From Ashinkailepas kermadecensis (Eukaryota; Arthropoda; Thecostraca; Neolepadidae), in assembly GCA_034440615.1 (NCBI GenBank), contig JAOTOM010003662.1:62001-126000 (forward strand): a DNA stretch of 64,000 nt, written 5' to 3'. Positions 33,278-44,732 of the stretch are shown in pieces (the first letter of the stretch is position 1; every line of letters begins with the position of its first letter). Made by a program: the position numbers and the translations under genes. The notes under the pieces are model-generated. The model worked only from the letters and a program-made list of their open reading frames with translations, did not search any database and was not told the origin of the DNA.

Positions 33278-33720
33278 GATCACCAACTGCCGGTTCGACT
33301 CCCTCCCCGGCATCACGCCAGACTCGTTCTCTACTGTCGGTACGATCACCAACTGTCGGTTCGACTTCCTCCCCGGCACCACGCCAGACTCGTTCTCTAC
33401 TGTCGGTACGATCACCAACTGTCGGTTCGACTTCCTCCCCGGCACCACGCCAGATTCGTTCTCTACTGTCGGTACGATCACTAACTGCCGGTTCGACTCC
33501 CTCCCCGGCATCACGCCAGACTCGTTCTCTACTGTCGGTACGATCACTAACTGCCGGTTCGACTTCCTCCCCGGCACCACGCCAGATTCGTTCTCTACTG
33601 TCGGTACGATCACCAACTGTCGGTTCGACTTCCTCCCCGGCACCACGCCAGATTCGTTCTCTACTGTCGGTACGATCACTAACTGCCGGTTCGACTCCAT
33701 CCCCGGCCACTTGCCCAGTA
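33278..33720. repeat. 66-bp minisatellite, seven units
   Basis: GATCAC or GATCACT recurs at 33278, 33344, 33410, 33476, 33542, 33608 and 33674, exactly 66 bp apart. Two sub-types (CACCAACTGTCGG with TTCCTC, and CACTAACTGCCGG with CTCCCTC) alternate in blocks. 66 is a multiple of three and no frame has a stop on either strand, so long frames here are not evidence of a gene. Confidence 0.9.
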
Positions 33721-33754
33721 CGGTCACTCCGACAGCGGCGCAAGCTGTGGATGA

Positions 33755-34832
33755 CACGAGGGGGCGTAATCCGCCCACTCCTCCGATTTTTCGTAAATAA
33801 CTACCGATTTTACCGGTCGATATACGCCATTCTTTGTGTGTCTGCTTAGAAATGTCAGGCGCGTCGCTTAAATCAAGAGCCACGAACATGGGCGGAAACG
33901 TTTTCGAGTTGCAGGCCGTCAAAGTCAAAACATTTCGTAGCGTCAGACCACAAAAATCGGCGCAGATGCGCTTCCCGTATATCGGCAAAAGGGAAGTGTT
34001 CATTACAACACTAGCGACTTGTTTGATGTATATTGTCATGCTATATTGTTTCAAGATCATGCGAGGTCTCCGAGGTCAACTCAGGTCAAGTTCATGACAG
34101 GTCAATGGAACCAAACTTGTTCAACTTGAAGCTTGTTATAAACGCAAATGACAGTCATGCGCTTCATGTCATTTTGCATGTTACTCCCAACTGAAAACCT
34201 GTTTTTGTCATTGTGAACCTAAGCGTTTCCATGCTTCATTCATTTACTTCAGCCCCTTCTTCGTGAAGCCGATTGCGCCGGGCCGCCCGCCGGTCCTGTT
34301 CGTGGCCCGGTTCCGCTAACAGGAACCGGTAACTGACCCGATAAAGTACTGATATATAGGTTGGTTGGTTGGTTATTTGAGTTTTAGGGCGCATCGACCA
34401 GGTTGGTCATTTAGCGCGCATTACTGATATATAGGTGACCTGAGGTCAAATGCCGGATATATTATTTCTATTGTATCATTAATTATGTCCAAATTATCAT
34501 TGATGCCCATTTTTGAGCCTTTAAATACAATTGCAGCGATCCATAACCATGTTAATCCAAACCGCGCAAAACAAGCCAAATATGAAGATATCGAATATAT
34601 ATCGAAATCGAGATATATATCGAAAATATCGAATGTATAATATATGAAGAAGATAATATGAAGTTATCGATCTAAGGTCATGCAATTTGCACACAACAGA
34701 GATCACCACCATATACATCTACCCTGAAGATTTCGTTACTCTAGCTATAATAGGAGCCGAGATCTTAAGGGGCCGGAATCCCCCCCTCCCCAGTGCGCTT
34801 AATTGTCAGAGACCCTCCAGGGCGCGTGTTAA
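33755..34832 (-). mobile_element. E-family element E5
   Basis: Minus-oriented copy similar to E4 and E2: GGGGCGTAATCCGCCCAC at the left, TGACCTGAGGTCA near 34438, right end CCCTCCAGGGCGCGTG then TTAA (34829-34832). The left terminus is truncated against the minisatellite. A short GGTTGGTTGGTTATTTGAG insertion occurs near 34360. Confidence 0.6.
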
Positions 34833-34999
34833 GCTCGAGGGTAATTTAACACTTTTGGACCGGACATGAATGCAATGTGTTATCTTCCCTCCCGGAAAGT
34901 ATTGGAATCGAACCTTTGATTCTTTAAGTTGAAAATGTCTCCAATCCAGTTAGATTCATGTTGTTGTTTTCTCAGGATATCTAGCTGTGCTTATATCGT

Positions 35000-35590
35000 C
35001 TACACAGGTACCTCAGGCTTCAACAGTGCCCCGCTACAGTCGGCAGTCCTTAGCTACTGCATTAGCGCGGGAAATGTACAATGAGGCATAATATTTATGA
35101 GATTACGATGATCAACGCCTGGCAATTTAGAAGATACTGACGTTCCACTAATACATTGGTATCCTTTGAGGCATAACCACATATCGTATCTAGAAACAGA
35201 AACGAAGCGTGTAACTGGACGTAATTCCTGTGGCAGCTTGCCCTCCTCCCCACCAGACTAAAATGAGTTCATTAATTAATGTGGAAAAGAACCTACAGCT
35301 CCACACTGCTTCACTCACTGTCAAGAGCAAGCTATCCAAGAATGATCCAAGAAACTCGCATTTATTTAATGAACTTGTTCTCATTCGGGTCGCTTTCGCC
35401 CTCGTTCTTGTTGTTGTGAGTCTAACCAGCCTGCCGCCGTGGTGGTGATATCGGCTGTTGCTGTGTGGTGTGATGAGCGATTTTGTGTGATGCATTGCGG
35501 TCTGCGATGGGTGTGTAGCTGTGCAAGGTTGAGTGGTAGAACAAAGCAAAGCAAGGAGTAATGAGCCCAGGATAGCAAACGAGAAAGGAA
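35000..35590 (-). repeat. repeat G3
   Basis: Inverted counterpart of G2 (25917-26640): CCCGCTACAGTCGGCAGTCC, TATCGTATCTAGAAACAG, CCTGCCGCCGTGG and GGTTGAGTGGTAGAAC. Placed symmetrically with G2 between the U5 and U6 minisatellites. Confidence 0.6.
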
Positions 35591-36204
35591 TAGTATCGTT
35601 AGGGACCAATGGTTTGAAGGACCATTTGCTGGATATTATATATTTATTATTATATCGGGCAACTTCTCGAGCAACTAGCCAAACATTACACGAATATGTA
35701 TCATGCCTTCCATTCCATGTCTCATTTTCCTCAATCCGTACTATACATACCTCGCAAGAAGTCAACAAGTTCAAACTTTAGTGGATTTCTGAGCGATCAT
35801 GAGTGGAATATATTGGTAATGTGTGAGTTTTCGTCTGCCCTTCCCTGCAGGCGGGCTTCTACATTTCTGGCGCGCGGGCGACATTCGCTGTTGTGCGTTT
35901 CTACTGGAGCCATATGTTGAGGCATCCCACCTTTGTTAATTGTGCGTGTACCGCGCGTCCTGCCTTCATTGATGTGTGGAGATGGCGAGTATTATGAATT
36001 GACGTAAGTAGCCAGAGGACTTTTTAACTTGCTCTCAGTGTTAGGCATGCTAGACCGAGTTTAAATGGGAAAAGTTCCTGGAAAAGACTGAGTAGGTAAG
36101 GTGTTTAGCAATCCTGAGGTCAGAACTATCTTCTCGTGACTTTGTTTCTGACGAACTTGAAATGATTATGCATATTACCAAATCAGCATAGTATGAGAGA
36201 AGGC
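35591..36204. other. no gene seen
   Basis: Short frames only. Confidence 0.4.
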
Positions 36205-36995
36205 TTAACCCGTCTCTCCGGTCAGATCCTCACACCCCGTCTCGGGGGGGGGGGGATAAACACCCCCCTCTAATCTCCAAACTAAGCGTCGCACGAAAAC
36301 GAAAGAGGTGTCATCGGAAAGCGCTCGACGAGTAGGGCCAGACACCACCCCCAATTTTCTTTCATCCAGAAGTGACGTCACTAGGGGGCCTTGATTTTCA
36401 CGACTTACATCATGTGTATGGCTCTGGGGAGTTCAATTTGGGGGAGATTTGAAAAACCAAACATTATTTGTAATCAGGAAAGGCAGACGAAATTGGCCAG
36501 GACCATAACATTTTTGGCCACCCAAGAATCAACATTGTATTTTTTGAAATTTTCAAACTTTTGAGTTGTAAAGTTTTCTTTAATGTTTATTTTTATAATG
36601 GGTAGAGCGAACCGAAAAACGGTGTTCGAAGTCAACTTAGTCTAATAAAAAAAATGCTTACTTTAGTCAGAATCTTCGATTTAACACTAATGAGCAAATA
36701 TGCAACACTAAAAAGTAATAAAAAAACGGAAAAAATCCTCCGGTGCGTTTTGTTGTATCCCTAGGGATAAGCAAACATTGAAAGTTTCATTAAAATATCT
36801 TTATCCGTTAAAGCGTGACGACTGTTTGAACTTTTTTAGAGGTGACCTCACTTGACCTTCACTAACTCGTTGACCCTAGATGACCTGACCTCAAAATTCT
36901 GACACAACATGCCAAAGTGAGGTGGGAAAAGGTATGCCAAATTTCGACGCACTGCCGCGCGCCGTTCTTTCCCTATCTGCGGAAAACCTTAGGGT
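36205..36995 (+). mobile_element. F-family element F3
   Basis: Starts TTAACCCGTCTCTCCGGTCAG, has the conserved GCGTCGCACGAAAACGAAAG, TGACGTCA at 36373 and CTTACTTTAGTCAGAATCTTCG, and ends CTGCGGAAAACCTTAGGGTGG where the right terminus is lost. Confidence 0.6.
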
Positions 36996-36999
36996 GGGA

Positions 37000-37530
37000 T
37001 GCATAACACTTATGTGTATAGTTCATAGCGAAATATTGGTTTGTGAGGTAAATGACGTCGTCGCTGATAACCGGATCGACGTGTTAATCATCGCGCTGTC
37101 AGTGACAATCCGTATATGATCCGTACGTCTTCCAACTCATCATTATGTGATCTGTGATTACCCAGGGAGATTTTTGGTGATTGTCGCCAGTTTCCAAACT
37201 CGTTCCAGAAATGAAGCTCGGGATTTGGATTGAAAAGCGAAACATTCGGCGCATAGCGTAGTTTAATTTCGCTGCAGAACGTGACACCTTCCTTTTAAGG
37301 GCTCAGGTGATCCTTCAAGATCCACCCCGGTAGCGAAGTGCAGTGTTGTTGCCTTCCTGGTCGCAGATCCCAGCAGGTGATTTGCTCTGATCGAGAAAAT
37401 GGTGATATTTATGTTGTGTTGAGCGAGTCGGTTTCTCGTGGTGGTACTGGTGTGGGCCAGAGAGAGAGAGAAGCTCGATAGGCGCTCAGTTTGGTCTGTG
37501 AAGTTAATTTACCACAAGGTTAGCTTGCTA
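37000..37530 (-). repeat. U6 distal arm
   Basis: Same orientation as 6725-7165 and 16200-16660 (GCGAAACATTCGGCGC, GCAGAACGTGACACC). The gene B start codon found in U1 reads ACA here. Confidence 0.55.
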
Positions 37531-37543
37531 TGTGTTGTCCGTG

Positions 37544-37900
37544 ATGATCTCGTTGCTGCTGTTTCCCAATGATGGCACACTATCGTGTATGTGTGGTCGG
37601 TGCACGTGTGGTCGGTACACGTGTGGTCGGTACACGTGTGGTCGGTGCACGTGTGGTCGGTGCACGTATGGCCGATGCACGTGTGGTTGGTGCACGTGTG
37701 GTCGGTGCACGTGTGGTCGGTGTACGTGTGGTCGGTGCACGTGTGTGCTGCACAAACCAAGAGTGAAAGGTGCATCGTTGACATGCACCTTTCATGCAGT
37801 GCAAAAGATCAGCAAACTCCTGAATAGAACCCGCGACATCCTTGCTCATCGTTGGAGGCTGATCACTTCTTTTCCCGCCACACACACCTCCGCTCGTTAA
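37544..37900 (+). CDS. B6: candidate Cys/Arg repeat protein
   Basis: 119 codons from the ATG conserved among units: MISLLLFPNDGTLSC, then about 11 pentapeptides of the C-G-R-C-T or C-G-R-Y-T type (minisatellite 37584-37745), then VLHKPRVKGASLTCTFHAVQ and an unrelated tail. The leader and repeat are in frame, and the tail is shifted relative to B1. The hydrophobic leader is short for a signal peptide unless translation starts upstream, where no ATG is in frame. The predicted product is basic and Cys-rich. Confidence 0.33.
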   Translation: MISLLLFPNDGTLSCMCGRCTCGRYTCGRYTCGRCTCGRCTYGRCTCGWCTCGRCTCGRCTCGRCTCVLHKPRVKGASLTCTFHAVQKISKLLNRTRDILAHRWRLITSFPATHTSAR

Positions 37901-38912
37901 CACAATTTGTATTCGTCAGTGCGATGTGACGTCATTCACGTGACATCGTGCAGCCGCCAACACAGCCGACCAATCCGAGGACAGACGAGACGTCGGGTAA
38001 TGACAGGCCCATCGGAGTCCTCCCCGGATCACCTGATCATACTCAGAACTAATCGTGCCTGTCTTTGAGAGAGAAAGAAAGAGTATGTTAGAGACCGCGT
38101 CAGATCAGCATTCTGACATCAGATACAGTGCTATAACAATTTATTGACATCCGAAGCAGCATCAGAAAAGCCCACCGATTGCAGAACAGTCCCATTACAT
38201 CAGAGGCAGACCTGGAGCAGACACTGACGTCGGAGACACAGTCGGAACAGCTCACTGACGCTAGAAGCAGAGTCGGAACAGCTCACTGATGTCATACAGA
38301 TAATCAGAGCAGTCTTATGACGTTACAGGCACCGTCAGAGCAATCCAGTGCGGTAAGAACTGCTTCCGAACAGTGTGATGATGTAAACAGATGACATGGG
38401 AACGGCATACTGATATTAAGAGCACTAACAGAACACACAAATAAGACCAGACAGATCGTTGGACGATGTTGAAACCGTGGCCAGTCGGCGACATTTGACG
38501 ATGTGTGTCAGCTGTTTTCTCTGCAGCGTAGGTGATGCAGTATGCCGTTCCGAGCTCGCAATGCGAGCTGCGCCAACATTGCGGTTGAGGGGAATGCAGC
38601 AGAAGTTTAAGAATTATGAAGGTAACATATTCACTTAGTCACTACGATATCATTATTTTTAAGGAACTGAGTAAGGGGATATTTTGCGATGCAATGCAAT
38701 GTATGCAAATATTTATATTCAGGCACCTTCTGTCAACTCCAGAACCAGCTGATCGGAAAAGGTGCAACGGCACTCACCTTCACACCGGTTGCTTGCGAGC
38801 TTCACCCTCACGATGGCTGTTTGCATACCTCATCCCCCATCGGCTGTTAACAGACATCCCTTCCATAGCGTCTGTTTGTAGAACTCACCACTACAGCAGC
38901 TCTTCGCACAAC
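37901..38912 (-). repeat. U6 block downstream of A6
   Basis: Counterpart of 7390-8400, more diverged. It has TGACGTCA at 37927 but only imperfect CRE repeats at 38225-38290. Ends with 28-bp-type repeats (TAGAACTCACCACTACAGC). Confidence 0.5.
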
Positions 38913-39225
38913 TTACCATATCGCATGCTTGCAGACGTATGAGTGGGTGCAGCTATCGTAGCAGCACTTGCGTCTAAAACTGCATCCCTCATCGTACTCG
39001 TGGTCGCAGTCCTCTCGGCCAGGTCCGGTCCAGCACCAGCCGGCGCCGGGACACGAGCCTTGCGGGCAACACCCCGGGTCGTCCTCTTCCCGGTCTCAAC
39101 ACCCCGGGTCGTCCCTTTCAACACCCCGGGTCGTCCTCTTCCCCCTCGTCGCACTGGCTGCAGCTGGCGGCCTGACCTCTGACCACAGCACACAGCGCCA
39201 GCGTGAGCAGCAGCAGGGTACGCAT
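38913..39225 (-). pseudogene. A6: divergent copy of A broken by a 52-bp duplication
   Basis: Start ATG at 39225-39223 and a signal peptide MRTLLLLTLALCAVVRG like the other copies, but the body is diverged with fewer Asp and more Gly/Pro. A GACGACCCGGGGTGTTG motif occurs three times, adding 52 bp, and the first copy creates TGA about 36 codons in. The 313-bp span minus 52 equals 261, the exact length of A1-A3. The far end keeps the framework (CCYDSCTHSYVCKHAIW) and a TAA within TG|GTAAGT, as in A7. It is an older paralogue that has been inactivated, unless the duplication is an assembly artefact. Confidence 0.6.
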
Positions 39226-39343
39226 GGCCGGTGGTCAGGTAGCGCACGGACTGTGACAAGGCTGCCGGTGGGCTGTGGTTCAGCTACCACTTGGCTCTGG
39301 ACGGAGGTGACGATGGCTTCTGCAACTGTTGGCTGCTGCCGTC

Positions 39344-39351
39344 AATATATA
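39344..39351 (-). promoter_or_regulatory. TATA box of A6
   Basis: AATATATA on the plus strand within GTCAATATATACCATAG, about 119 bp before the ATG. The surrounding CCATGGCC is degraded. Confidence 0.5.
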
Positions 39352-39663
39352 CCATAGTCGGGGTTCCCATAGTAGGTCCTTGCGGCGGAGGGGATTCCCC
39401 GATAGTCTTGTAATTTCACCGCAAACAATGGGACTTGTCTGCAGACTGCAAGTGTAGTAGCAAAGCGTTTCCGCGCAGTTGGCTTACCAGTGAGGGAAGA
39501 CTTTGCACGGATGGCATGATCTGGGGCTCATGGGCACAAGCACTGATGACGCGGCAAGCGATGGAACATGTAAAATAATTCGCCCTCGATTTGTTTAGTC
39601 TACCCACTAAAAAAAATGCTCTTCACCTCAAATAAATCAGATAAAGTTAAAATGCCCTGTATG

Positions 39664-39988
<325 letters not shown>

Positions 39989-40532
39989 GGTATACGTTAA
40001 TACGTAACTAAGGCCCCCTCATTGCAACTATTGCTGTTGCATATATGCATGTATACTATATGCACTGAAGGCCTTCATGTCATCAGTGGAAAGTGAAGTG
40101 CTGGCCGGTCAGGCGTTAAATTATATAGAACGATAAATTCTTCTCTGAACTGCGTAGCAGTCAGCCCAAAAGTTTCCCATTGCCAACCGCAGTCATCTCA
40201 CTATGCGACCGACCAACCAACCTCAGACCACCATGCTGAACCATATGTTAAATGTGAGATGTACTGCATGCTCGCCACTGATGTCTTCCTTTTCAACGCT
40301 CAAGTGATCCTTCGTGTTTCACCCCGGTAGCCGTGTGCAGCGTTCTTAACTTCATGAGCGCAGACCTCGGCTGGTGATTTCTTCGTATCGAGGGAATTAT
40401 GACATGTATGTTTTGCTAAGCGGTTTGGTTCCTTGCGGTGGTGCTGGCGTGTGCCAGGGAGGAAAATTCGACAGCTTGATCTGTAAAGAGAAATCATCAT
40501 TTGGTAGATTAGCTTCTGATGTGTTGTCTGTG

Positions 40533-40781
40533 ATGATCTCGTTGCTGTTCTTTTCCAATGATAGCACACTATCGTGCACGTGTGGTCGGTGCACGTGTGG
40601 TCGGTGCGGGTGTGGTCGGTGCATGTGTGGTCGGTGTATGGGTGGTTGGTGCACGTGTGGTCGGTGCACGTGTGGTCGGTGCATATATGGTCGGTGCACG
40701 TGTGGTCGGTGCGGGTGTGGTCGGTGCATGTGTGGTCGGTGCACGTGTGTTGTGTACAAGCCAATGGAATGCAAGGTGTAA
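40533..40781 (+). CDS. B7: candidate Cys/Arg repeat protein
   Basis: 83 codons from the conserved ATG: MISLLFFSNDSTLSC followed by about 12 pentapeptides (C-G-R-C with T, G, M or I variants; minisatellite 40572-40748) and a short VVYKPMECKV end. The frame is uninterrupted from leader to stop. The frame also remains open upstream to 40374 without an obvious start. The repeat is more varied than in B1, yet Cys and Arg positions are largely kept. Because every frame of the array is open, this is suggestive only. Confidence 0.35.
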   Translation: MISLLFFSNDSTLSCTCGRCTCGRCGCGRCMCGRCMGGWCTCGRCTCGRCIYGRCTCGRCGCGRCMCGRCTCVVYKPMECKV

Positions 40782-40859
40782 AGCGACCAGAAGTTTTAAA
40801 TGCAGTGTAAGAGATCAGCGAAGTACTAAGTGGACACTGCGGCACTCAGTCATCTTGGG

Positions 40860-42060
40860 ATGCTCATCACTCCACTTCCCGCCATACACACGCGGTCGTC
40901 GACGCAGTGTTCATTGGTCAGTGCGATGTGACGTCATTGACGGGGTATCGTACAGCCGCCAACACAGCCGACCATTCCGGGGGCGGACGGGACGATGGGT
41001 GACGCCGGGCCCACCGGGGTCCTCCCCAGATCAACTGATAATCTTCAGAGCTAATCGTGCCATAATAGAGAGAGGAAGAAATAGTATGATGTTAGAGACA
41101 GCGTCAGGACACAGCAGTACAGCAGACACAGCAGACACAGCAGGACACAGCAGACACAGCAGACACAGAACACAGCAGCAGTAAGAGACCGTCAGGACAC
41201 AGCATTGTCAGGAGACACTGCTGGAACACTTTCTTGACATCAGAAGCAGCATCAGAAAAGCCAACTGATTTCAGAACAGTTCAATGACGACAGAGTCAGA
41301 GTTTGAGCAGCACACTGACGTCAGAGACAATGTCAGGACAGCTCACTGACGTCAGAGTCAGAGCCGGAACAGCTCACTGACGTCATACAGATAATTAGAT
41401 AAGCCTTATGACGTTAAAGTCAAAGCACCGTCAAAGCAATCCAGCGCTGTTAGAACTACGTCAGAATAGAGTGGTGATGCAAATAATTCACATAGCGCCA
41501 TAATGATATTAAGAGCACCATCAAACACACGATTAAGACCAGACAGATTGTTAGACGTTGCGAAGCCTTGACCAGCCGGCGACACTTTAGCATGTGTGTC
41601 AGCTGTTTTCTCTGTAGCGCAAGTGATATGGTCACGGTAGCTTGTCCTAGTCAATGGCACTGCGGCAATTGGCATCACCAATCATATAGCAAGGCTGAGG
41701 TCACGGCATCAGCAGTCAGAAGAAAACGTCGCAACTAAGAGTGAATAAGGGAAACCTCTGACGAACACGGCAGAGGTCCATGTGCTACGCCATGATTGAA
41801 CTTGAAATGGATACAGAATAAACGGATGAATTAAAATGCCAGTTATTCATTTATTTCTCAGAACATTTTTTTTGGGGGGGAACTGAGTAAGGGATATTTT
41901 GCAATGAATGTTTGTTGCAATGTTGCATTGTAGGCAGCCGCTGTCAACCCCAGAACAAATTGATCAGAAAAGCTGCAATAGCACACACCTTCACATCGGC
42001 TGTTTGCAAGCATCACATTCACGCTGGTTGCTTGCAGACCTCATCTCCCCAACGACTGTT
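40860..42060 (-). repeat. U7 block downstream of A7
   Basis: Counterpart of the U2 and U4 blocks. Contains a local CAGCAGACACAGCAGGACAC repeat (41108-41180). Confidence 0.5.
41316..41385. promoter_or_regulatory. CRE-like palindromes, U7
   Basis: TGACGTCA at 41316, 41347 and 41378, again 31 bp apart as in U3 and U4. Confidence 0.5.
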
Positions 42061-42124
42061 CACAAACATCGCATCCATATGGGCTGTTTGTGGAACTCAC
42101 CACTACAGCGGCTGTTTGCAGAAC

Positions 42125-42394
42125 TTACCACACTGGATACCTGCAGACGTAGGAGCGGGAGCAACTATCGTAGCAGCACTGGCGTCCACCACCGCATCCG
42201 TCATCGTCATCGTCGTCGCAGTCATCACGATCATCGTCATCTCCGTCCCAGCACCAGCCCCCGCCGGGACACGTGGGTCGTGGGCAGCAGCTTGAGTCAT
42301 CGTCCCCTTCGTCGCAATCATCTCTGCAGTCGTTATCGGCCTGAACGATGACTAGTGCGCACAGCGCCAGCGTGAGAAGGAGGAGGGTACGCAT
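42125..42394 (-). CDS. A7: secreted Asp/Cys-rich small protein, divergent form
   Basis: 89 codons. The signal peptide is shortened (LALCALVIVQA, cleavage after about residue 19). The mature region has 12 Cys, gaining one in PRPTCPGGGWCW and keeping CCYDSCSRSYVC. The Asp runs are preserved (DDCDDDDDDGC), so acidity is under the same constraint as in A1-A4. The TAA stop lies in TG|GTAAGT, a donor of a different sequence from A1-A3 but at the same place. Together with A6 it forms an older branch of the family. The frame is intact with a TATA box upstream, and B7 converges from the left. Confidence 0.75.
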   Translation of the reverse strand: MRTLLLLTLALCALVIVQADNDCRDDCDEGDDDSSCCPRPTCPGGGWCWDGDDDDRDDCDDDDDDGCGGGRQCCYDSCSRSYVCRYPVW

Positions 42395-42490
42395 CGCTAG
42401 TGATCAGGTAGCGCACGGATTGTGACTAGGCTGCCGTTGGCCTGTGATTCAGGTACCGCTTGGCTCTGGACGGAGGTGGCGATGGTTTCC

Positions 42491-42498
42491 AATATATA
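42491..42498 (-). promoter_or_regulatory. TATA box of A7
   Basis: AATATATA on the plus strand, in CCAATATATACCATGGCC, 97 bp before the ATG. Confidence 0.7.
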
Positions 42499-42854
42499 CC
42501 ATGGCCAACGTTCGTGTGGTAGGTTGAGGCGGTGGTGGGCATTCCGGATCACGTTGCATTTTCGCTACAGACAATGGAATGTGTCAACAGACTCTGGAAG
42601 TTCCAGGACGTGTGTGTGACAAAGCGTTTCCACGGAGTTGGCTTACCATTGAGGGCTGGCTTTGCACGGATGACATGATCGGAGGCTCATACCCACTGGC
42701 GATGGTGACGTGTCAAACGATAGAACATTAAGAAATTCGCCTACGATTCGTGTAGTGGAAAAACAAACAAATTATCTTCAAGGATAAAGAAAGCAATTAA
42801 AGGTTGAAATGTTCTGTATATGAAGAATAAACATAGAGTAATAGTTCCGTGTTA

Positions 42855-42890
<36 letters not shown>

Positions 42891-43019
42891 CAGGGCAGTT
42901 AATGGCAATTGTCGGGAACAAATGTGGGGTACATAGTAGAGGAACATGTCGCACTAGACACGTCGCATGTACAACAGGTACAGTCGGTCACCGAAGTATG
43001 TTCCAGTTTGCCTTCGCCA
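42499..43019. other. U7 5' flank, no gene seen
   Basis: Resembles 39360-39610. Ends with an (AT)n stretch at about 42858-42889. Confidence 0.4.
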
Positions 43020-43258
43020 TGGCGAGTGACTGGGAACGTAGGTTGTGCTGTTTAACAGTAATCGTGGATAGACTGTGCCGTTTAACAGGAATTATTGGAG
43101 TGCTGCGCCCCTTCACAGTGATACGTTACGGGACAGTCTTATCAGGTTGACCCCGGACCAGTGTCCCAACCATATGATTCACGTGTGCGGTCATCACGCA
43201 ACCATTTGCCCTGCGATCATGAAGTGAGAAACACGAGTATATTCTGTTCCCACCTTAC
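43020..43258. repeat. repeat H2, possible LTR end
   Basis: Similar to H1 (27105-27420). It lies directly before the BEL/Pao gag frame, the place expected for a 5' LTR and leader. No matching second LTR was found downstream. Confidence 0.4.
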
Positions 43259-44248
43259 ATGCCTCAGGAGTGCGAGATTGATGAAGCTGGACAGTTCAGG
43301 GATAAACTTGACATTTTGTTGAAAGCCAACAGGGTCATGAAGAACTCTGATCATGAAGGAACAGTGTGTTGCAGTAAGGGAGCAAATGTTAGACTGCCAA
43401 AGCTAGACCTTCGAAAGTTTGGAGGTGACCTGCTTGAGTGGCAGAACTTTTGGGAGACATTCACAACAGTGGTTGATGCGTCTGATCCGCCTAAGATATC
43501 CAAGCTATCTTTTCACAGTAGTCCATGGAAAGGCCAAGTCCTGCATATCCGGTCTGTCTCTGACTGCTGCAAACCATGATGTGGCATGTGACCTTCCGGT
43601 TAGTCGCTTTTGAAGGTCTGAGCGCATTGTGTTTGCTCATATTCAACAACTCCTTTCTTTTACAGCTCCTCGATCCACAGACGTCCAATCTCTCCGCCGC
43701 CTCCAAGATAACCTCCTTGCGCATGTCCGCAGTCTCGAGTCACTGGACATTGGTGGTGATAAATATGGTGTGCTGTCCAGCACACTGTGTGCTGTCCCTT
43801 GATACTGTCCAAACTGCCTGAGGATGTGTGCCTGGAGTGTGCAAGAGAAGGTGCAGGAAAGCAGTGATCTCAGCTGGCTGCAGGAGATCCTCACCAAAGA
43901 GATAAGCCGCCGCCAGCGTTCGAGTGTCTTCAGCCAGCTGGAGCCTGGAAGACGACATGCGGGGAGAAAACCCTACATGGACCCTACATGGTTCCTAGAA
44001 CTGCAGCTGCTGATGCTCTCCACCCTACTGGAACCACTGTCAGCAGCTGTGGCTTCTGCCGCAGGCCTCATAGGTCAGAAAAGGGCCGGGACTTGCTGGC
44101 AATGAACGTGGTTGAGCAACTCTGGATAATTAGGACGGCAGAACGCTGTTTTAAGTGTCTTAAGAGGGGTCATTGGGCTAGAGATTGTGGTAAATTGTGC
44201 CGTAAATGTTGTGGCAGCGGTCATGAGGTATGTTGCCAGTTGGCCTGA
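43259..44248 (+). pseudogene. BEL/Pao retrotransposon gag, frameshifted
   Basis: Pieces in several frames give a coherent gag order: VRLPKLDLRKFGGDLLEWQNF (DUF1759-like, about 43388), then ISGLSLTAANHDVA in another frame (about 43540), LQDNLLAHVRSLESLDIGG (about 43700), LSKLPEDVCLECAR (about 43810), and two zinc knuckles CFKCLKRGHWARDC and CRKCCGSGHEVCC (about 44150-44240). This is the BEL/Pao gag layout. At least three frameshifts and a stop make it inactive. No protease or reverse transcriptase follows, because LINE sequence begins instead. Confidence 0.7.
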
Positions 44249-44732
44249 GCGCTGCGCCGCGAGCAGGTGCGTCTCGGTCGCTCGCCCAACCCTTCCTTCG
44301 CCCTCTTTGTTGCCTCTGTATATAGGGTGTGTGAAACTCATAGGGTGAGTGAGAAGTGAACCAGAAAGAGTGAAAAGTGTACCAGAAAAAAGAAGAAGTG
44401 AAATATCAAACCAAAACCGGCGTACTTATACGCTACACGTGCGCGAAGTGACTGGACTCATTAGTGGAAATTTCTGCTGGTTATTCTTGACGGTAGTTGC
44501 ACAGCACAGTGATTGACGCCTGAAAAACTGAGTGAGTGAAGAAGTGGCAGCGCCTTTCTCTACAGTGACTTCCCTTGCATCAAGCATCAGCTACTGCCCG
44601 TTGTTAGTCTTCTTTCCGACACTGCAGCGGAGAAAGCAATGAACTGACTGACGCCTTGGTGCCGCTCGGAATTCCTGTGTCTCCAGCAATAGTGTTCTGC
44701 ATCGTCTATCTACAGCCCTACCAGTTTTCATC

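Noticed and set aside
33212..34060. Long minus-strand frame of 282 codons, and similar plus-strand frames
   Set aside because: Produced by the stop-free 66-bp minisatellite joined to element E5. No protein motif.
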